DNA from: Cryptomeria japonica | Taxonomy: Eukaryota > Streptophyta > Pinopsida > Cupressales > Cupressaceae | DNA: 64,000 bases | Direction of reading: 5' to 3' | Assembly (NCBI RefSeq): GCF_030272615.1 | Contig: NC_081406.1 | Span: 115,227,783-115,291,782 of the forward strand | Part shown: positions 22,901-34,294 of the stretch, piece by piece | Position numbering within the stretch: position 1 is the first letter of the stretch | Layout: the number at the start of each line of letters is the position of its first letter | Program-made: the position numbers and the translations under genes | Notes under the pieces: model-generated | What the model was told of the DNA's origin: nothing | Database searches by the model: none | What the model saw: the letters and a program-made list of their open reading frames with translations, nothing else

Positions 22901-24274
22901 ACTACATACATGCATTTGTGATTAATTTCATCTAATCCACATTACACATTTTAACATAATACCATCCATACATTCTAAATTAAAGACGAAACCAAAGGAC
23001 ATAAACATAACATAGCACTGAAATGATATCAGATTTCACCCCTAGTGGGCTACATCTCCGGGTCTGCTCAACTGCAAGACCCCTCTGATAAAATAATAGG
23101 GTGTAGAATACATAAGGTTCACATCATTTACATCCTACCATTAAGGCATACTTAAACCAATAATACATATGACTACATTGGTCATTAAATACAAGAATGA
23201 TCCCTAAATAGGAAAATGACCCAACTGAACATAATAAGAAACAAATACAAAAATCGACTAGTGGATCCATGAAACTAAGTCTTCACAACCCATGGTCTAA
23301 CATAGATATCAGGTTCTCACAAGGGCAAAAACAATAGGACATGACCAGATACAACACCAACACATGAAAACAGTAAATTCTCGAGATCAAGGGCATAAAC
23401 AGGTACCGAAATCAACATGCGACAATATTCAAGATTCACCATCAAGGACTCACTATTTCTTAAGAAAATGTGAGTATAGAAAATTAAACATGCATAGGCA
23501 TAAATTGGAAAAGACATTCTTCTTTCCTATTGTTTACACGTAACAATCGACCCAGTTTTCTAAAGGATCTAAGTTTGATTGCATTTAGTCTACCTTATCT
23601 AGGTACAGTCGTTCATGGTTTACTAACCCACTAAAGTTCAATTGCATCATAAAATAATTTAAATACTTCATCACGAGTTTTTGAACCAAAGTCACATGAT
23701 AATAATTATAATATATATGTGGAATACATGATGATAAAAATCAAACATTCATTAATCAACTAAGATATGATATTCATTCTTCAAAATAAAACAACATTCT
23801 CATACTTCTTCGAAAACAATAAACTAATTTTATCTTTTGCAACACAGATATACACTTTCCAAAAATGGAAACATACATTTTAAGGGAAATAAAATCGATG
23901 ATCATTTTCCAAATCTAATGATACTTCCTTGCATGTATATAACAAAATACAAATTTAATATTAATTAATATATATTTATTAATCCACAATTAATAAAATA
24001 TATACTAATTAATAATTAATATTAAATTTATAAATTAATTATTAATTAATATATATATATATATTAATCCATAATTAATAAAATATATACTTAATTAATA
24101 ATTAATAATAAAAAAATATACTATTAAAACTTTTTAAATAAAAAAAATATTAAAAAATTTTAATTAACCAAAATTTATACCACAATACATTTATTTATAT
24201 TGTAATAAAATAAAATAAAGAATACACCAACTGTGGGGCCCACCTCCCATCACGGGAGTGGCGGAAGCCCACTC
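22901..24274 (+). mobile_element. Gypsy-type LTR-like segment, right part
   Basis: Continuation of the segment begun at 18996 after the palindrome. It begins with the second target copy ACTAC. A block near 23038-23090 (CCCCTAGTGGGCTACATCTCCGGG split by short variants) has no open frame. Bases 23945-24160 are extremely AT-rich with repeated AATTAATATTAATTAATATA motifs. It ends in GC-richer DNA (GTGGGGCCCACCTCCC) and is cut by Copia D at 24275. Nothing coding is visible. Confidence 0.4.
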
Positions 24275-24596
24275 TGTTGGCAAATGCACACTCCAATGTG
24301 AAATTGTAGGTGATTTAAGGTTTTGTCATTGATGGCAACCTTGCAATCATATGATATAGGCAAGACAATATACTGGCACCAGCAACGACAAACTCTACAC
24401 CGACACACAGAATACCGGCAGTGAAAGGAAGTATATCGGCACCCAGGCCAACAAGAATTTTGTTTATAATATATTTTGTAATTAATTGTAAAATCATTGT
24501 AAGCCGACTTGGCGAGTCATAAAATGACTCATATATGTATGAGATCATTGTAGAACATTTTGTAAGAAGCAGATAGGTGAAATTATGTAGACCTAA
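24275..24596 (+). mobile_element. Copia D 5' LTR, first part
   Basis: It starts TGTTGGCAAATGCACACTCC and matches the 3' LTR start at 34309 (TGTTGGCAAATGCACACTCT). The left flank CACTC (24270-24274) and right flank CATTC (35094-35098) form a target duplication with one C/T difference. It is interrupted at 24597 by Copia C and resumes at 28894. The two parts together give about 790 bp, against 785 bp for the 3' LTR. Confidence 0.9.
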
Positions 24597-25087
24597 TGTT
24601 GGTGTAAATAATTATTCATCATGGATATTATTACACCTTACTTAAGCTTACTTAGGAAATGCATTTCATAGTAATTTGGGTATGAGACACTTGGGTGTTT
24701 GTGCCACATTGGGATAGTGTGTGTAGGAGAATTTCCACCTTTTATGGTGTGATCTTGTTGTTACACTCCACATTCAGTGGGTGATCCACCTCATGTGGAC
24801 TATTATATTATTTCTCCTACCTACCCACACCTATTTCCTACCTACCCTTGTTTCTTATTGAGCCACATGTCATGTTTATGTGCTCACATATCCATATAGC
24901 CTTGTCCATATAAGGAGGCTCATATTCATTGTATGTAATGCTTAATGATCCAGTTGATCATATTTTTCATCTTGATAGAATACAGTTTATTTATATCATC
25001 TATTTTGTTCTCTCTTATTTGTGCTTTCCATTGCCTCTTGATCTTGGAAAAATATCACATGGTATCAGAGCTAGTCCATGTCTCACA
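24597..25087 (+). mobile_element. Copia C 5' LTR
   Basis: A 491-bp LTR, TGTTGGTGTAAATAATTATT to CATGTCTCACA. The 3' LTR has the same length. A TATA-like element (CCATATAAGGAGGCTC) lies near 24906. The last 40 bp unusually contain a complete primer-site-like sequence, TGGTATCAGAGC (25059-25070), before the true LTR end. The left flank CCTAA (24592-24596) pairs with CATAA after the 3' LTR. Confidence 0.92.
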
Positions 25088-25100
25088 TGGTATCAAAGCC
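25088..25100 (+). other. Copia C primer binding site
   Basis: TGGTATCAAAGCC directly follows the LTR terminus. It resembles the tRNA-Met site TGGTATCAGAGC with one change. A second, better match lies 29 bp upstream inside the LTR. Confidence 0.8.
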
Positions 25101-25780
25101 ATTAGAGTGTCATTGGTTTGCTAATTGAGAGAACTTTGATGCTATTTGGGGTTTGCATTTTGGGTCTTTCTATTGCAAGTTATTATTGAAGCTTGATGGA
25201 TCAAATCTGAGGTTACCATTGGAATGAGGAGGTCCAAGAAAGTCAGTTTTGCCTTTTGTTTCATCCAAATCGGACTTCGGAGGCCAAATCTAGAGGCATT
25301 TGAAGTTTGAAGCCACAACGAAAATTTTCCAGAAATTATAATTTTGCAGGCATTTTTCAAATAGCGATATCTCACTCATCTGGACTCATTTTTTTGAGTA
25401 ATTTTTTTTTGTTTTGGGGTAGAATTTTGTGATCTATATAGTGGTGCAAAATTTTTCTGATTTTCAGATATAGGTTTTTTGGAAATCATGAAATCCCGAT
25501 TTTTACAACTTTGGAGGCTTCGTTTGGGCTCATATGGACTCCTTTTCAGGTGCCATTTTTTTTGAAAGTGCATAGTTTTTCATCTACTTTCATAATCTAC
25601 CATCTGTTTGCAGTGATTTTAAGTAGAAATAGTACTTTTAGTGTTTGGCCATTTTTGACATATTTGGTACTTGCATTTTGTTTGGATCTCAATTTAGATC
25701 ACTAGCAGTATTTGTTGAAGTCTCTTAGATCTCATTTTGAGAAGTTGTAAATTGAAATCAGAAGTCCACTTAGCCTTGTT
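25101..25780 (+). other. Copia C untranslated leader
   Basis: About 680 bp between the primer site and the gag frame, with no sustained open frame. It holds several T-rich runs and CATTTTTGAAA-like repeats. This is a normal place for packaging signals, but none can be named from sequence alone. Confidence 0.5.
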
Positions 25781-27280
25781 TTGCAAGTGGCCTATTGTAC
25801 ACACACTACATATAAAGTGCCAAAATCATCATTTTTGGGGGGTACTTTGATTGAGTTAATTTGGGGGGGTGTCTCTTGTGCATTTGTGCCCTTGTGTTCC
25901 TTCCTTTTTGCTGCTACGGGTTCTTCTAAGTTTCCTCTCTTAACTCCTCATAATTATGCTACTTGGAAAATTGATGCATGGAGTAAACTTATGGAAAAAG
26001 AACTAACTCATTACATTGATGGAACTATTGTTGCTCCCATTAATCCTAAGGTTGATCCAGTTGGTCACTTGGATTGGCTCACTAAAAATATCATGGCAAT
26101 TGGTACCTTAAGAAAGTATGTATCAAAAGATCTCATTTTTCATACTAAGAAGTGTACTCTAATCAAGGATGCTTGGAAAAAGTTTCAAGACTTGTATGGT
26201 CAAGTTGATGAGATTAGGGGATATCAAATTGATAGTGATCTCACCATGTTGGATCCCAAGAACTTTGATACTATACAAGATTATTTCAATAAGGCAAATG
26301 ATTTGAGGGCACAACTCAAAGATTGTGGCATTTATAAGAAGGATACTCAATTGATCTTCAACTTGATAGGCAAGCTTCCACAAGAATATGCAACATTTGT
26401 TTCTAGTTTCTAAACCCATAGGATGACAATGGGTTCAAGCTACACAATGCCTACTTTTGATGCTTTCAATGAAATGTTGATGATAGAACAAACTAAGTTG
26501 ATAAGCATGGGCATTCTTAAGGCTTCTAAGTCTCAAGCATTAGTGGCAAATCAAGGGAACAAAGGAAATCAAGGAAAGGACAACTCAAACAAGAAGAAAT
26601 GGCAATCAAAGCCTAAGGAAAAAGCATCATCTTCTCCACAACAAGGAGATTCATCCTCTTCCAAGAGGGATAATTCACCAAAGAGGGAGAGACCTACTTG
26701 TGCCTATTGTAAAAGGGTTGGTCATGAGGAGTGTCATTGCCATTCTAAGAAGATTGATGAGCTCACACATATCCTCAAAAAGAATAATATTGATTTGCCT
26801 AATGTCTACAAGAAGGATGATTCATCAATTTCCACTTCCTCACATTCAAAAGGAAAAGGGCAAGCATTCATGGCTTCTACAAGTGGGAAGACTCAATCTT
26901 TTGGGACAAGAAAAAGAAAAGCTCTATGTGCTACTATCAGTCATGATTCAGAGAGATGGCTTCTAGATTTAGGGGCTTCTCATCATATGACATCTTCGTA
27001 GTCTATGTTCTCTACATTTGAGCCTTGCACCATGCCACAAATTTTGATGGGCAATCATACATACATGGATGTGATTGGGAAAGGATCTATTGACATTGGG
27101 GATAACTCCTTCAATAATGTGTTGTGTGTACCCCACTTGACAAACAATGTCCTTTCTATCTATCAAATCATGCATGGTGCAACTAAGAGGGTTGTGGAGT
27201 TCACACCTGAGTTAGTTTTCATTAGAGATTTGGAGACTAGAGCTATCATTGCAACTGGGGTGGTTGATCATGCATCTTGA
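25781..27280 (+). pseudogene. Copia C gag-protease polyprotein, nonsense-broken
   Basis: A single reading frame holds the Copia capsid region (SKFPLLTPHNYATWKIDAW at about 25930, then LDWLTKNIMAIGTL and LIFNLIGKLPQEY), a Lys-rich linker, one CCHC knuckle (CAYCKRVGHEECHC, about 26698) and the start of the aspartic protease (RWLLDLGASHHMTS, about 26954). The usual DSGAS is DLGAS. It then runs into the protease body (LTNNVLSIYQIMHGATKRVV). In-frame stops lie at 26411 (TAA), 26999 (TAG) and 27278 (TGA), with no frameshift. The probable gag start codon before AATGSSKFP reads TTTGCT where ATGGCT would be expected, so the start also appears lost. It would form particles and process itself but cannot copy RNA. 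Confidence 0.85.
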
Positions 27281-28162
27281 TTATACTCCTTTTCAGATTT
27301 TGTTGATGATGATGATTTCACATTTGATGATTCTACACATGATGATCACACTTTTTGTGATGGTTCACATTTTGAGGAGAACTTTGGGCACTTGAACATG
27401 GGGATTATCACATGTGACCCCATTCTTGAGTCTCGTATTTCATCTCCTCATATTGATATCACATCACCTATTGCACCTAGTGTGACAGTTTTTCCTTCAT
27501 GTGATTCAGTGTAGTAGGATATTCATTGTCTTCCATCTTCAGATTCATGGGATGATTACTTGCCAGACATCACAGGTTTGTTTGTGGAATCCTACATTGT
27601 AGATTTGGGAGACATCATTGATGACATTCATCTTCTCTTTGATGAAGGTGATCCTTCTTTGATTGTTGCGAGGGAACACTCTGACCCTCTTGTTCATTCT
27701 CTACATGATCATTCTTTTGAGGCTCACATGATTGTGGATACTTATGTACAATAGTTGGAGGAGGTCTCTTTATTTTTTGAGGAGACATGTGAGTCTTTGA
27801 GACATGTTCTACATTCATCTCCACTAGATCTTGGAGTGCCTTTTCAAGTAGTGTGGCACAGTTTACCACCTTTGGAGGGGGTATCTTTTAGCATCGACAT
27901 GGGGACACTTGAGTAGTTTTCAGAGATTCCTTTCATCATGAGTTTTCTTCATACATCTTCCCTTCATGATTGGGGAGACTTCATGGATACACCTTTGGTT
28001 TTGTTTCTTCCTAAGGGGAGGAATGTTGTTCGATGTTCATGGAGTAGTTTCTTCATACATCGAGCTTCTATCATTGGTGCAGATTCCACATTGAGGGGGG
28101 GCTTCCTAGTCTCTCTTCTTCTTATTCTTCTCTCATATGGGGGGGACTTTTTCCTCACATGA
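27281..28162 (+). pseudogene. Acidic tail frame replacing pol in Copia C
   Basis: The same frame as gag-protease continues for about 290 codons with only a few stops (the double TAG at 27512-27517, TAG at 27752 and 27914, TGA at 28160). It begins just where a normal Copia would enter the GAG-pre-integrase domain (LYSFSDF). It is rich in Asp, His, Ser and Pro (FVDDDDFTFDDSTHDDH) and contains no integrase zinc finger, DDE triad, YVDD or RNase H motif. The absence of frameshifts suggests it was once translated as a polyprotein tail. Function unknown; the last 80 codons may be noncoding. Confidence 0.55.
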
Positions 28163-28390
28163 GGTTTTATTCTTCACATTCTTCTATGAGATTTCTCTTG
28201 TATAGCTTTCATCTCTCTTTTGGGGGAGGGTTTTTTCCCATTGGGTTTTTCTCTCTTTCCTTGCTTTGTGAGAGATTTCATTGCATTGGTTTGCATTTGT
28301 ACATTGGTACCTAACATGGCCTTGTAGCCAGGACCCATCTTGCATTGCTTAGTTGCATTGTATACTTAAGTGCATTCCCCTAAGTTGCAC

Positions 28391-28402
28391 TTAAGGGGGG
28401 GG
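28391..28402 (+). other. Copia C polypurine tract
   Basis: TTAAGGGGGGGG directly abuts the 3' LTR start TGTTGG at 28403. It is the plus-strand primer for reverse transcription. The 230 bp upstream (28163-28390) are T-rich and noncoding. Confidence 0.85.
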
Positions 28403-28893
28403 TGTTGGTGTAAATAATTATTCATCATGGATATTATTACACCTTACTTAAGCTTACTTAGGAAATGCATTTCATAGTAATTTGGGTATGAGACGCTTGG
28501 GTGTTTGTGCCACATTGAGATAGTGTGTGTAGGAGAATTTCCACCTTTTATGGTGTGATCTTGTTGTTACACTCCACATTCAATGGGTGATCCACCTCAT
28601 GTGGACTATTATATTATTTCTCCTACCTACCCACACCTATTTCCTACCTACCCTTGTTTCTTATTGAGCCACATGTCATGTTTGTGTACTCACATATCCA
28701 TATAGCCTTGCCTATATAAGCAGGCTCATATTCATTGTATGTAATGCTTAATGATCCAGTTGATCATATTTTTCATCTTGATAGAATACAGTTTATTTCT
28801 ATCATCTATTTTGTTCTCTCTTATTTGTGCTTTCCATTGCCTCTTGATCTTGGTAAAATCTCACATGGTATTAGAGTTGGTCCATGTCTCACA
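28403..28893 (+). mobile_element. Copia C 3' LTR
   Basis: A 491-bp LTR, the same length as the 5' copy with only scattered substitutions. The TATA region reads GCCTATATAAGCAGG (about 28711). The embedded primer-like sequence here is TGGTATTAGAGTTGG. The right flank CATAATATATGAATT continues the Copia D LTR, whose other copy reads CCTAATATGCGAATT. Confidence 0.92.
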
Positions 28894-29361
28894 CATAATA
28901 TATGAATTATAGGTTAAGGGTTTATGTATGAAGCAGAGCTAAAACTGGTACTTGATCTAGCATAGTAGATGCTATTTTGAAGCAATTCAAGACATTGGAT
29001 TTGCATAATCCATTTTGTAAGTCAATGAGACTTCCCATCTTTTAATTGAGCAGTGAGCTCTAGGCACTTGGCCTTCTTATATGTGTAGACCCCTATTGTA
29101 AGAGTAATATTCACTCATTGGCCAGTAAGCGAATACTGTGGGTCACAAATCCCACCAAGGTTTTTCCCACACTGGGTTTCCTTGTTAAACTACTGTGTTA
29201 TGGTGTGTTTTCTTATGGTTGTTGTTATTCTTGTTTACTACTCTATTTCTATTTATCAGTACAAAGTATTGATATGCTTTTCATGTTTTAAATCAAGTAA
29301 ATTCATAAACTGGTAAGATACTGATTCACTCCCCCTCTCAGTATCTTTGGGAATCCTAAAA
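28894..29361 (+). mobile_element. Copia D 5' LTR, second part
   Basis: Resumes the LTR after Copia C and ends CAGTATCTTTGGGAATCCTAA. It matches 34628-35093. It contains the shared Copia R-U5 signature (CCACCAAGGTTTTTCCCACA) and the pyrimidine tract CACTCCCCCTCTCAGTATC near the end. Confidence 0.9.
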
Positions 29362-29363
29362 AT

Positions 29364-29376
29364 TGGTATCAGAGCC
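29364..29376 (+). other. Copia D primer binding site
   Basis: TGGTATCAGAGCC, two bases after the LTR end. It is a perfect match to the plant initiator tRNA-Met 3' end used by most Copia elements. Confidence 0.92.
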
Positions 29377-29432
29377 TGGTCCTCTATTTTTAGAAGCCTA
29401 ACAGCTTAAGGAAGATCTTGACACTGACAGAG

Positions 29433-30434
29433 ATGGAAAACTTGATGAAGCAATTAGAAATAGCTCTTTCAGACTATGATGCAGAAAAGTTGAAAAATAT
29501 CAAACTTGAAGATGATCTAAAGGCTACACAGGATATTATTCAAGCACTTCAAGAAAATCTTACCATTGCAAGAAATAAGAGAAGAGAACTTTGTGAAAAG
29601 ATGCAAAATGAGAATGATGAAAAGGAAACTCTTAGTGATCTAGTGAACAAGCTAAAACAAGAGAACATTACAAGAAAGAATGAGATGCAGGATATGACTA
29701 TGAGATTTTGTAAAGAAATTGAAGATAGAAAGAAAAATGAAGAAGACTTGACTAGAAGACTGAATGATGCTGCAAATGAAAACACAAGACTTAGTTATGA
29801 AAATGATATGTTAAAAACAGATCCGATGCATGCACAAAATGACTCAAATGAACTCATGAGATAGAAAGGTATCTTGGAAAGAGAACTGGCTATTGCAAAT
29901 CAACACAAGGATAAATTCAAGAAAAGCTTAGAAGAACTTGGTGACATGCTGAAGAACCAGAAACCTAATGGTGACACTAATGGCCGTGGCTTTGAAGTTG
30001 GTGAAAGCTCCAGTACTGCAAACACACATGATCATATAAAACCGGTAAGACAACCAAATGCTTATAAATTTAATGGCAAATGCTTTAACTGTAACAAGTA
30101 TGGTCATAGAGAAAATCAGTGTAGATCTAGAAATTATCAGAGCACTAATACACCCATCGGTCAATGTTCCAAATGCAACAAAATTGGTCATAATTCAGAG
30201 AATTGCAGAATGAATGTAAGATGTTATGTTTGTGGAAGATTTGGAAACTTATCTAATCAATGTAGAACACAAACCGACATAGGATATGGGAAAGCTATTC
30301 AGAAAAACAATGTGACCTGTTATGCTTGTAACAAGATTGGACATATTGCAAAATTCTGCAGAAGTAAGGGATCACCGAGAAGTAATAATGGTGCTAGTTT
30401 GAAGGGTAAAGAAAAGGTTGAAGAGGTAAAGTAA
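29433..30434 (+). pseudogene. Copia D gag with four zinc knuckles
   Basis: From the ATG at 29433 (MENLMKQLEIALSDY) the protein is a long Lys/Glu-rich coiled coil for about 185 residues. It is followed by four nucleic-acid-binding CCHC knuckles: CFNCNKYGHRENQC, CSKCNKIGHNSENC, CYVCGRFGNLSNQC and CYACNKIGHIAKFC. The third has Asn for the zinc-binding His. One in-frame TAG (29862-29864) breaks the frame and there is no frameshift. The classical capsid domain (UBN2 type) is not seen upstream. Four knuckles are more than the one or two usual for Copia gag. No protease follows. The gag would bind element RNA for packaging. Confidence 0.85.
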
Positions 30435-30851
30435 GAATTCTCAAAACAATGGATAAGAAAGTCAGATCTAAATGTTGATAGGAATACTCCTCCACTGGTA
30501 GAATAGAGTAACACTTCACCGGCAAGAGACTCTTCATCCAACTAAAGAAAATTCCTTTGGGGGTTTTGCAACCAAATGAGAAACATGCTATTATTCCCTC
30601 GGTTGATGGTGAGAAGTTGAAATTACTTCTATACCGGTAGATAAGTTAAGTCATTACTTAACCGGCAAGCATTAAATGTGGTGGTTGGTGAAAATAACAT
30701 TATAAAACAAGTGTTTTGGCTCCATTTTCATTTCACCAAGCATTCAAATCTTTGAGAGCGTGAAAATTCCTGAGCAAAGGTATCCCAAGAAAAGAAGTGA
30801 AGCAATTCATCAAGCAATCATTCTTTAAGGCAGATAAAGGTATTTATAACC
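30435..30851 (+). promoter_or_regulatory. Intergenic leader with TATA-like element before second frame
   Basis: This 417-bp gap between gag and the second reading frame has several stops in the gag frame. A TATA-like stretch (ACATTATAAAACAAG, about 30698-30712) is followed by a CA-rich leader of about 140 bp and a start codon in good plant context (AACCATGGCTTC). This suggests the downstream frame had its own transcript. Motif-based inference only. Confidence 0.4.
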
Positions 30852-33800
30852 ATGGCTTCTTCATCTGCTCCTGAATTTATTACAAACCCTATTGTGGTTG
30901 AAGCTATTAAACACCCTAGGCCCATATTCCAGTTAGTTCCTGAAATTGCTAAGAAAGATGATAACATTGGTGCATTTTCTAAAATTCTTAAGGGAGTAGT
31001 TTTTGCTGAAGACCCTAGAATGTATATACATTGTCATATAGAGGAATTGGGTGATGATGAAATAAAAAACATCTATAAATTTGTAATTTGTGATGAATCT
31101 GAAAATATCAAACCTGAACACAAGATAGTAGAAACCCTAGGTTTCACTGAAATTCTCAGTATCCCGGACTTTCCCAAGGATATCATAAGGATAGTATTAA
31201 GCAGGGTACATGGTGCATTCTACTGGTTGGACTCAGTTCATAAAATCACAAAAGAAGTAGTAAAGGTTGTGATAGGGCTACCCTCCACCGGTAACAGACT
31301 TGATAAAACAAAGGTCTCAAATGACCTAGTGATAAACCTAACCGATGCAACATTCGATAAGAGATCCTTAAGGGTAAATGATGTAATAGATATCAATGTC
31401 AAATTCATCAGTATGATCTTAGGCTACAAAACTACACATGCAAATAGGTTAAACTCAGTCTCTAGCCTATGCATTAAAAGTGCCTATGATATGGTAAAAG
31501 ATAATGCAAGAATAGATGTGTGTGAATGGCTTAAAGATGAACTGATTGATAATTTGGGAAAGATAAAGAAAGACAAAAAGGGAACATTCAGATTTGGAAA
31601 CCTACTTGTTTGTCTAATGCTGCACATAACCAAATAAGTACTTGGTATTGGTATTAGAAATTTTGGTTTTGATATATCGGTAGGCAAATAATTGTTAGAT
31701 TTACTGAACAACATGGGAGAGAACAGGGAAAAGAACATAAATGAGTATTTTTAGGCATTGAAGGCCCGAATGAAAACTAGAGTTAGATTGTCACAAGAAA
31801 TTGTGGACAAGTATAAGGATGAAATCTATTTTGTAATAAAGAAAAATGAAATTTGGATGGAGGCAGTTATCCCTAGAACCATCTGGGTTACTGAAATGGG
31901 GTATGAGACTGATGACAACATAATAAAAGCTTATGCAAAAGCCCTCCCAGAAGCACCTAAGGAACCCAAAGAAAAAGTATTTGGCAGTGCTGAAACTATT
32001 GAAAAACAAATTCAATCCAAGAAAAATGTTAAAAAGGTTGAGGCAACAGTTAGAAAAGGATCCAAGCAAGCAAAAGCTATTAAGGAATATGTACTAAAAT
32101 GAACTGGTATTACTGAAGATGAGTTAGAAGCACTTCAACCAAAAACTCACCTTTCACCCGTTGGAACTTCTTTAGAAAGTGACATACCAGCTACATTCAA
32201 AAGAGTTGAGAGAAAAAGAAAATCTTCACCGGTATCTTCACCTTCTTTTAGAAGAACAAGACAAAAACAACAGGCAGTAAGGCCCCCAGCTAAGAAATTA
32301 ACTCCAAAGAAGAAGTTGACCCCTAAGAAGAAGACTCAATAAACTATTGCTCCGATTGACAAACTTCTCAATGAAATAATAGAGGATGGAAAGTTGAAAA
32401 ACATTAACAAATTATATGACACATTATCAGTTGATGACAAGGAGAAAGTAGAGAATAGTGTAATCTTACACTTAGATATTTACAAGAAATTTTTGATGCA
32501 AGTTGTTGATGAGATATTGGCAGATCTGTATAAAAGACTAGAAGCTAGAAGACAAGCTATTGTTGAGCTTGATAAGAAAATAAAGATTGAAAAACTACTT
32601 GATGTACATCATGTCAACTCACTTGAAGAGATAGATCAATTGATCTCTGAGGCTAACCGGTCAGTATTTTCAACTTCTCACCGGCATGTAGCACTGATGG
32701 TAGGTAGAGTGAATGAGGTAACAGAAGAAACAAATAATGCATGGGATATATTCCTTGTAGAGAAGGAGAAGTAGGAAGAGTATCGAAGCCCTAAACCCAT
32801 CAAGGTATATCAAAAGGATAAGGGAAAAGGTAAGGTTGGTGGACCACCTAGTATAAAAATAATAGACAACTTATCCCCGCTGCCTCTAGATACTCTACGG
32901 GTAGTTACTATTGACAATCAACCGGCTATTGAGAGTATGGACATACCACATGAGGATACAAATCCTGATTCTGAGGTATTATATACAATGAACATTGACA
33001 CTTAGAAAGTCAATATTGTGGTAGATAAAGAATCAACTGGGAAATCAGATATGGCAACTAAGCCACCGACAACAGGTAGCACAGAAGAAAAACCGGTAGT
33101 GGATAACACTGAGAAACAGGCAGAGCAACAAGCTCCCTCACAAGAACAGGTTCATGCAGAGACAGTGCCACCGATAGCAACTAAGAAACCCAAACCTTTT
33201 CTTAGAGAAATGTAAACACAAATTGACCTACCAGAGGTCACTACAAGCAAATAAGTTACTCACACCGGTGGAATACAAATTATTGGTTCTTCCATGGCAG
33301 AATTCAGACCAACAAATGTGATAGAATTTCTATTGGATTCAATCAAGAAAATAACAGAGTGCAGGGCACAAGTATACAAAGCTATTGATGATACAATCCC
33401 AATTTTGAAAATGATAGCACCCAAGTGTAATGTAGATAACAAAGATTCATTCAATCAACTTGACACATTGTCCAAGTCTATTATTGACAATATTGTGATA
33501 GTTGAACGAATAAATGAGGAAGCATTCAAAGAGAAATTTGAGAAGGAAAAACATAAATTATTTGAAGAGGAAATAAAGAAGCGCATGAGACAATTTGACA
33601 CTCTTTTACCGGCACTATGTAATACACTAAAAGAATTTAAAACGTTGTATAGAGATACATGTAAAACAAACTTTTTGACAATAGATATAGACAAGAAGAT
33701 CAGCATGGTACAAGAAGAAATAAATAAATTAGTTGACAATTTCATTAATTCATCTGAACCATTATCAGTTTTTGAGCAGAAAATAATAGGTTTTGAGGAG

Positions 33801-34070
33801 GAACTTCAGAAATTGGAAAGAGAGAAGGAAAGAATAAAAGGAAAGGCAAAAGATCTAAAATGGAGACTTAGTCCAAAATTGGACTACCTAGTCTCCTCAA
33901 GAAAAGAGATATCTGAGGCATTAGTTCAAGGACATAAGACATCGGAACATCAAATGCAACACCTCACTGGTACAATTCAGAGGACAAAGGCTGCATTAAA
34001 AGATAGTAAACGGTTCACTAAGAGCCTAAATCTGGTATTGGTAGACCTTTTTCAGATTGTAACCAATTAG
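30852..34070 (+). pseudogene. Large second ORF of Copia D, unknown function
   Basis: One reading frame spans 1,073 codons with about nine stops (for example 31635, 32100, 32340, 32772, 33003, 33213) and no frameshift. The N-terminal 260 residues (MASSSAPEFITNPIVVEAI...) look globular and hold a HGAFYWLDSVHKITKEVV block and GTFRFGNLLVCLMLHI. The middle is basic with a duplicated LTPKKK motif (about 32300-32340, nuclear-signal-like). The C-terminal 250 residues (33294-34070) are a charged coiled coil. No protease, integrase, reverse transcriptase or RNase H motif occurs. I do not recognise a named family. The N-terminal block is in the style of unnamed plant retroelement ORFs, from memory only. 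It sits exactly where pol should be. Confidence 0.7.
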
Positions 34071-34294
34071 TTACAAGGATGAAGTTGGAAACCACACTCA
34101 GTTGACACTTTGACAACCTTTGTCATTGATGCCAAAGGGGAAGTAGTGGTAATGAGAAAAATAATCAGTAAATGGCTCATTAGCTCAGGGGGAGCACATA
34201 TTTTTTTTGGGACACAGTTTTGGGTAAGACAATTTTTGCAGATTCCTTTTGGATGACACTTTTTGGATTTTTCTCATGAGTGTTGCCATCAATG

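Noticed and set aside
29364-29376. tRNA-Met gene-like sequence
   Set aside because: Only the 3' end complement is present; it is a retrotransposon primer site.
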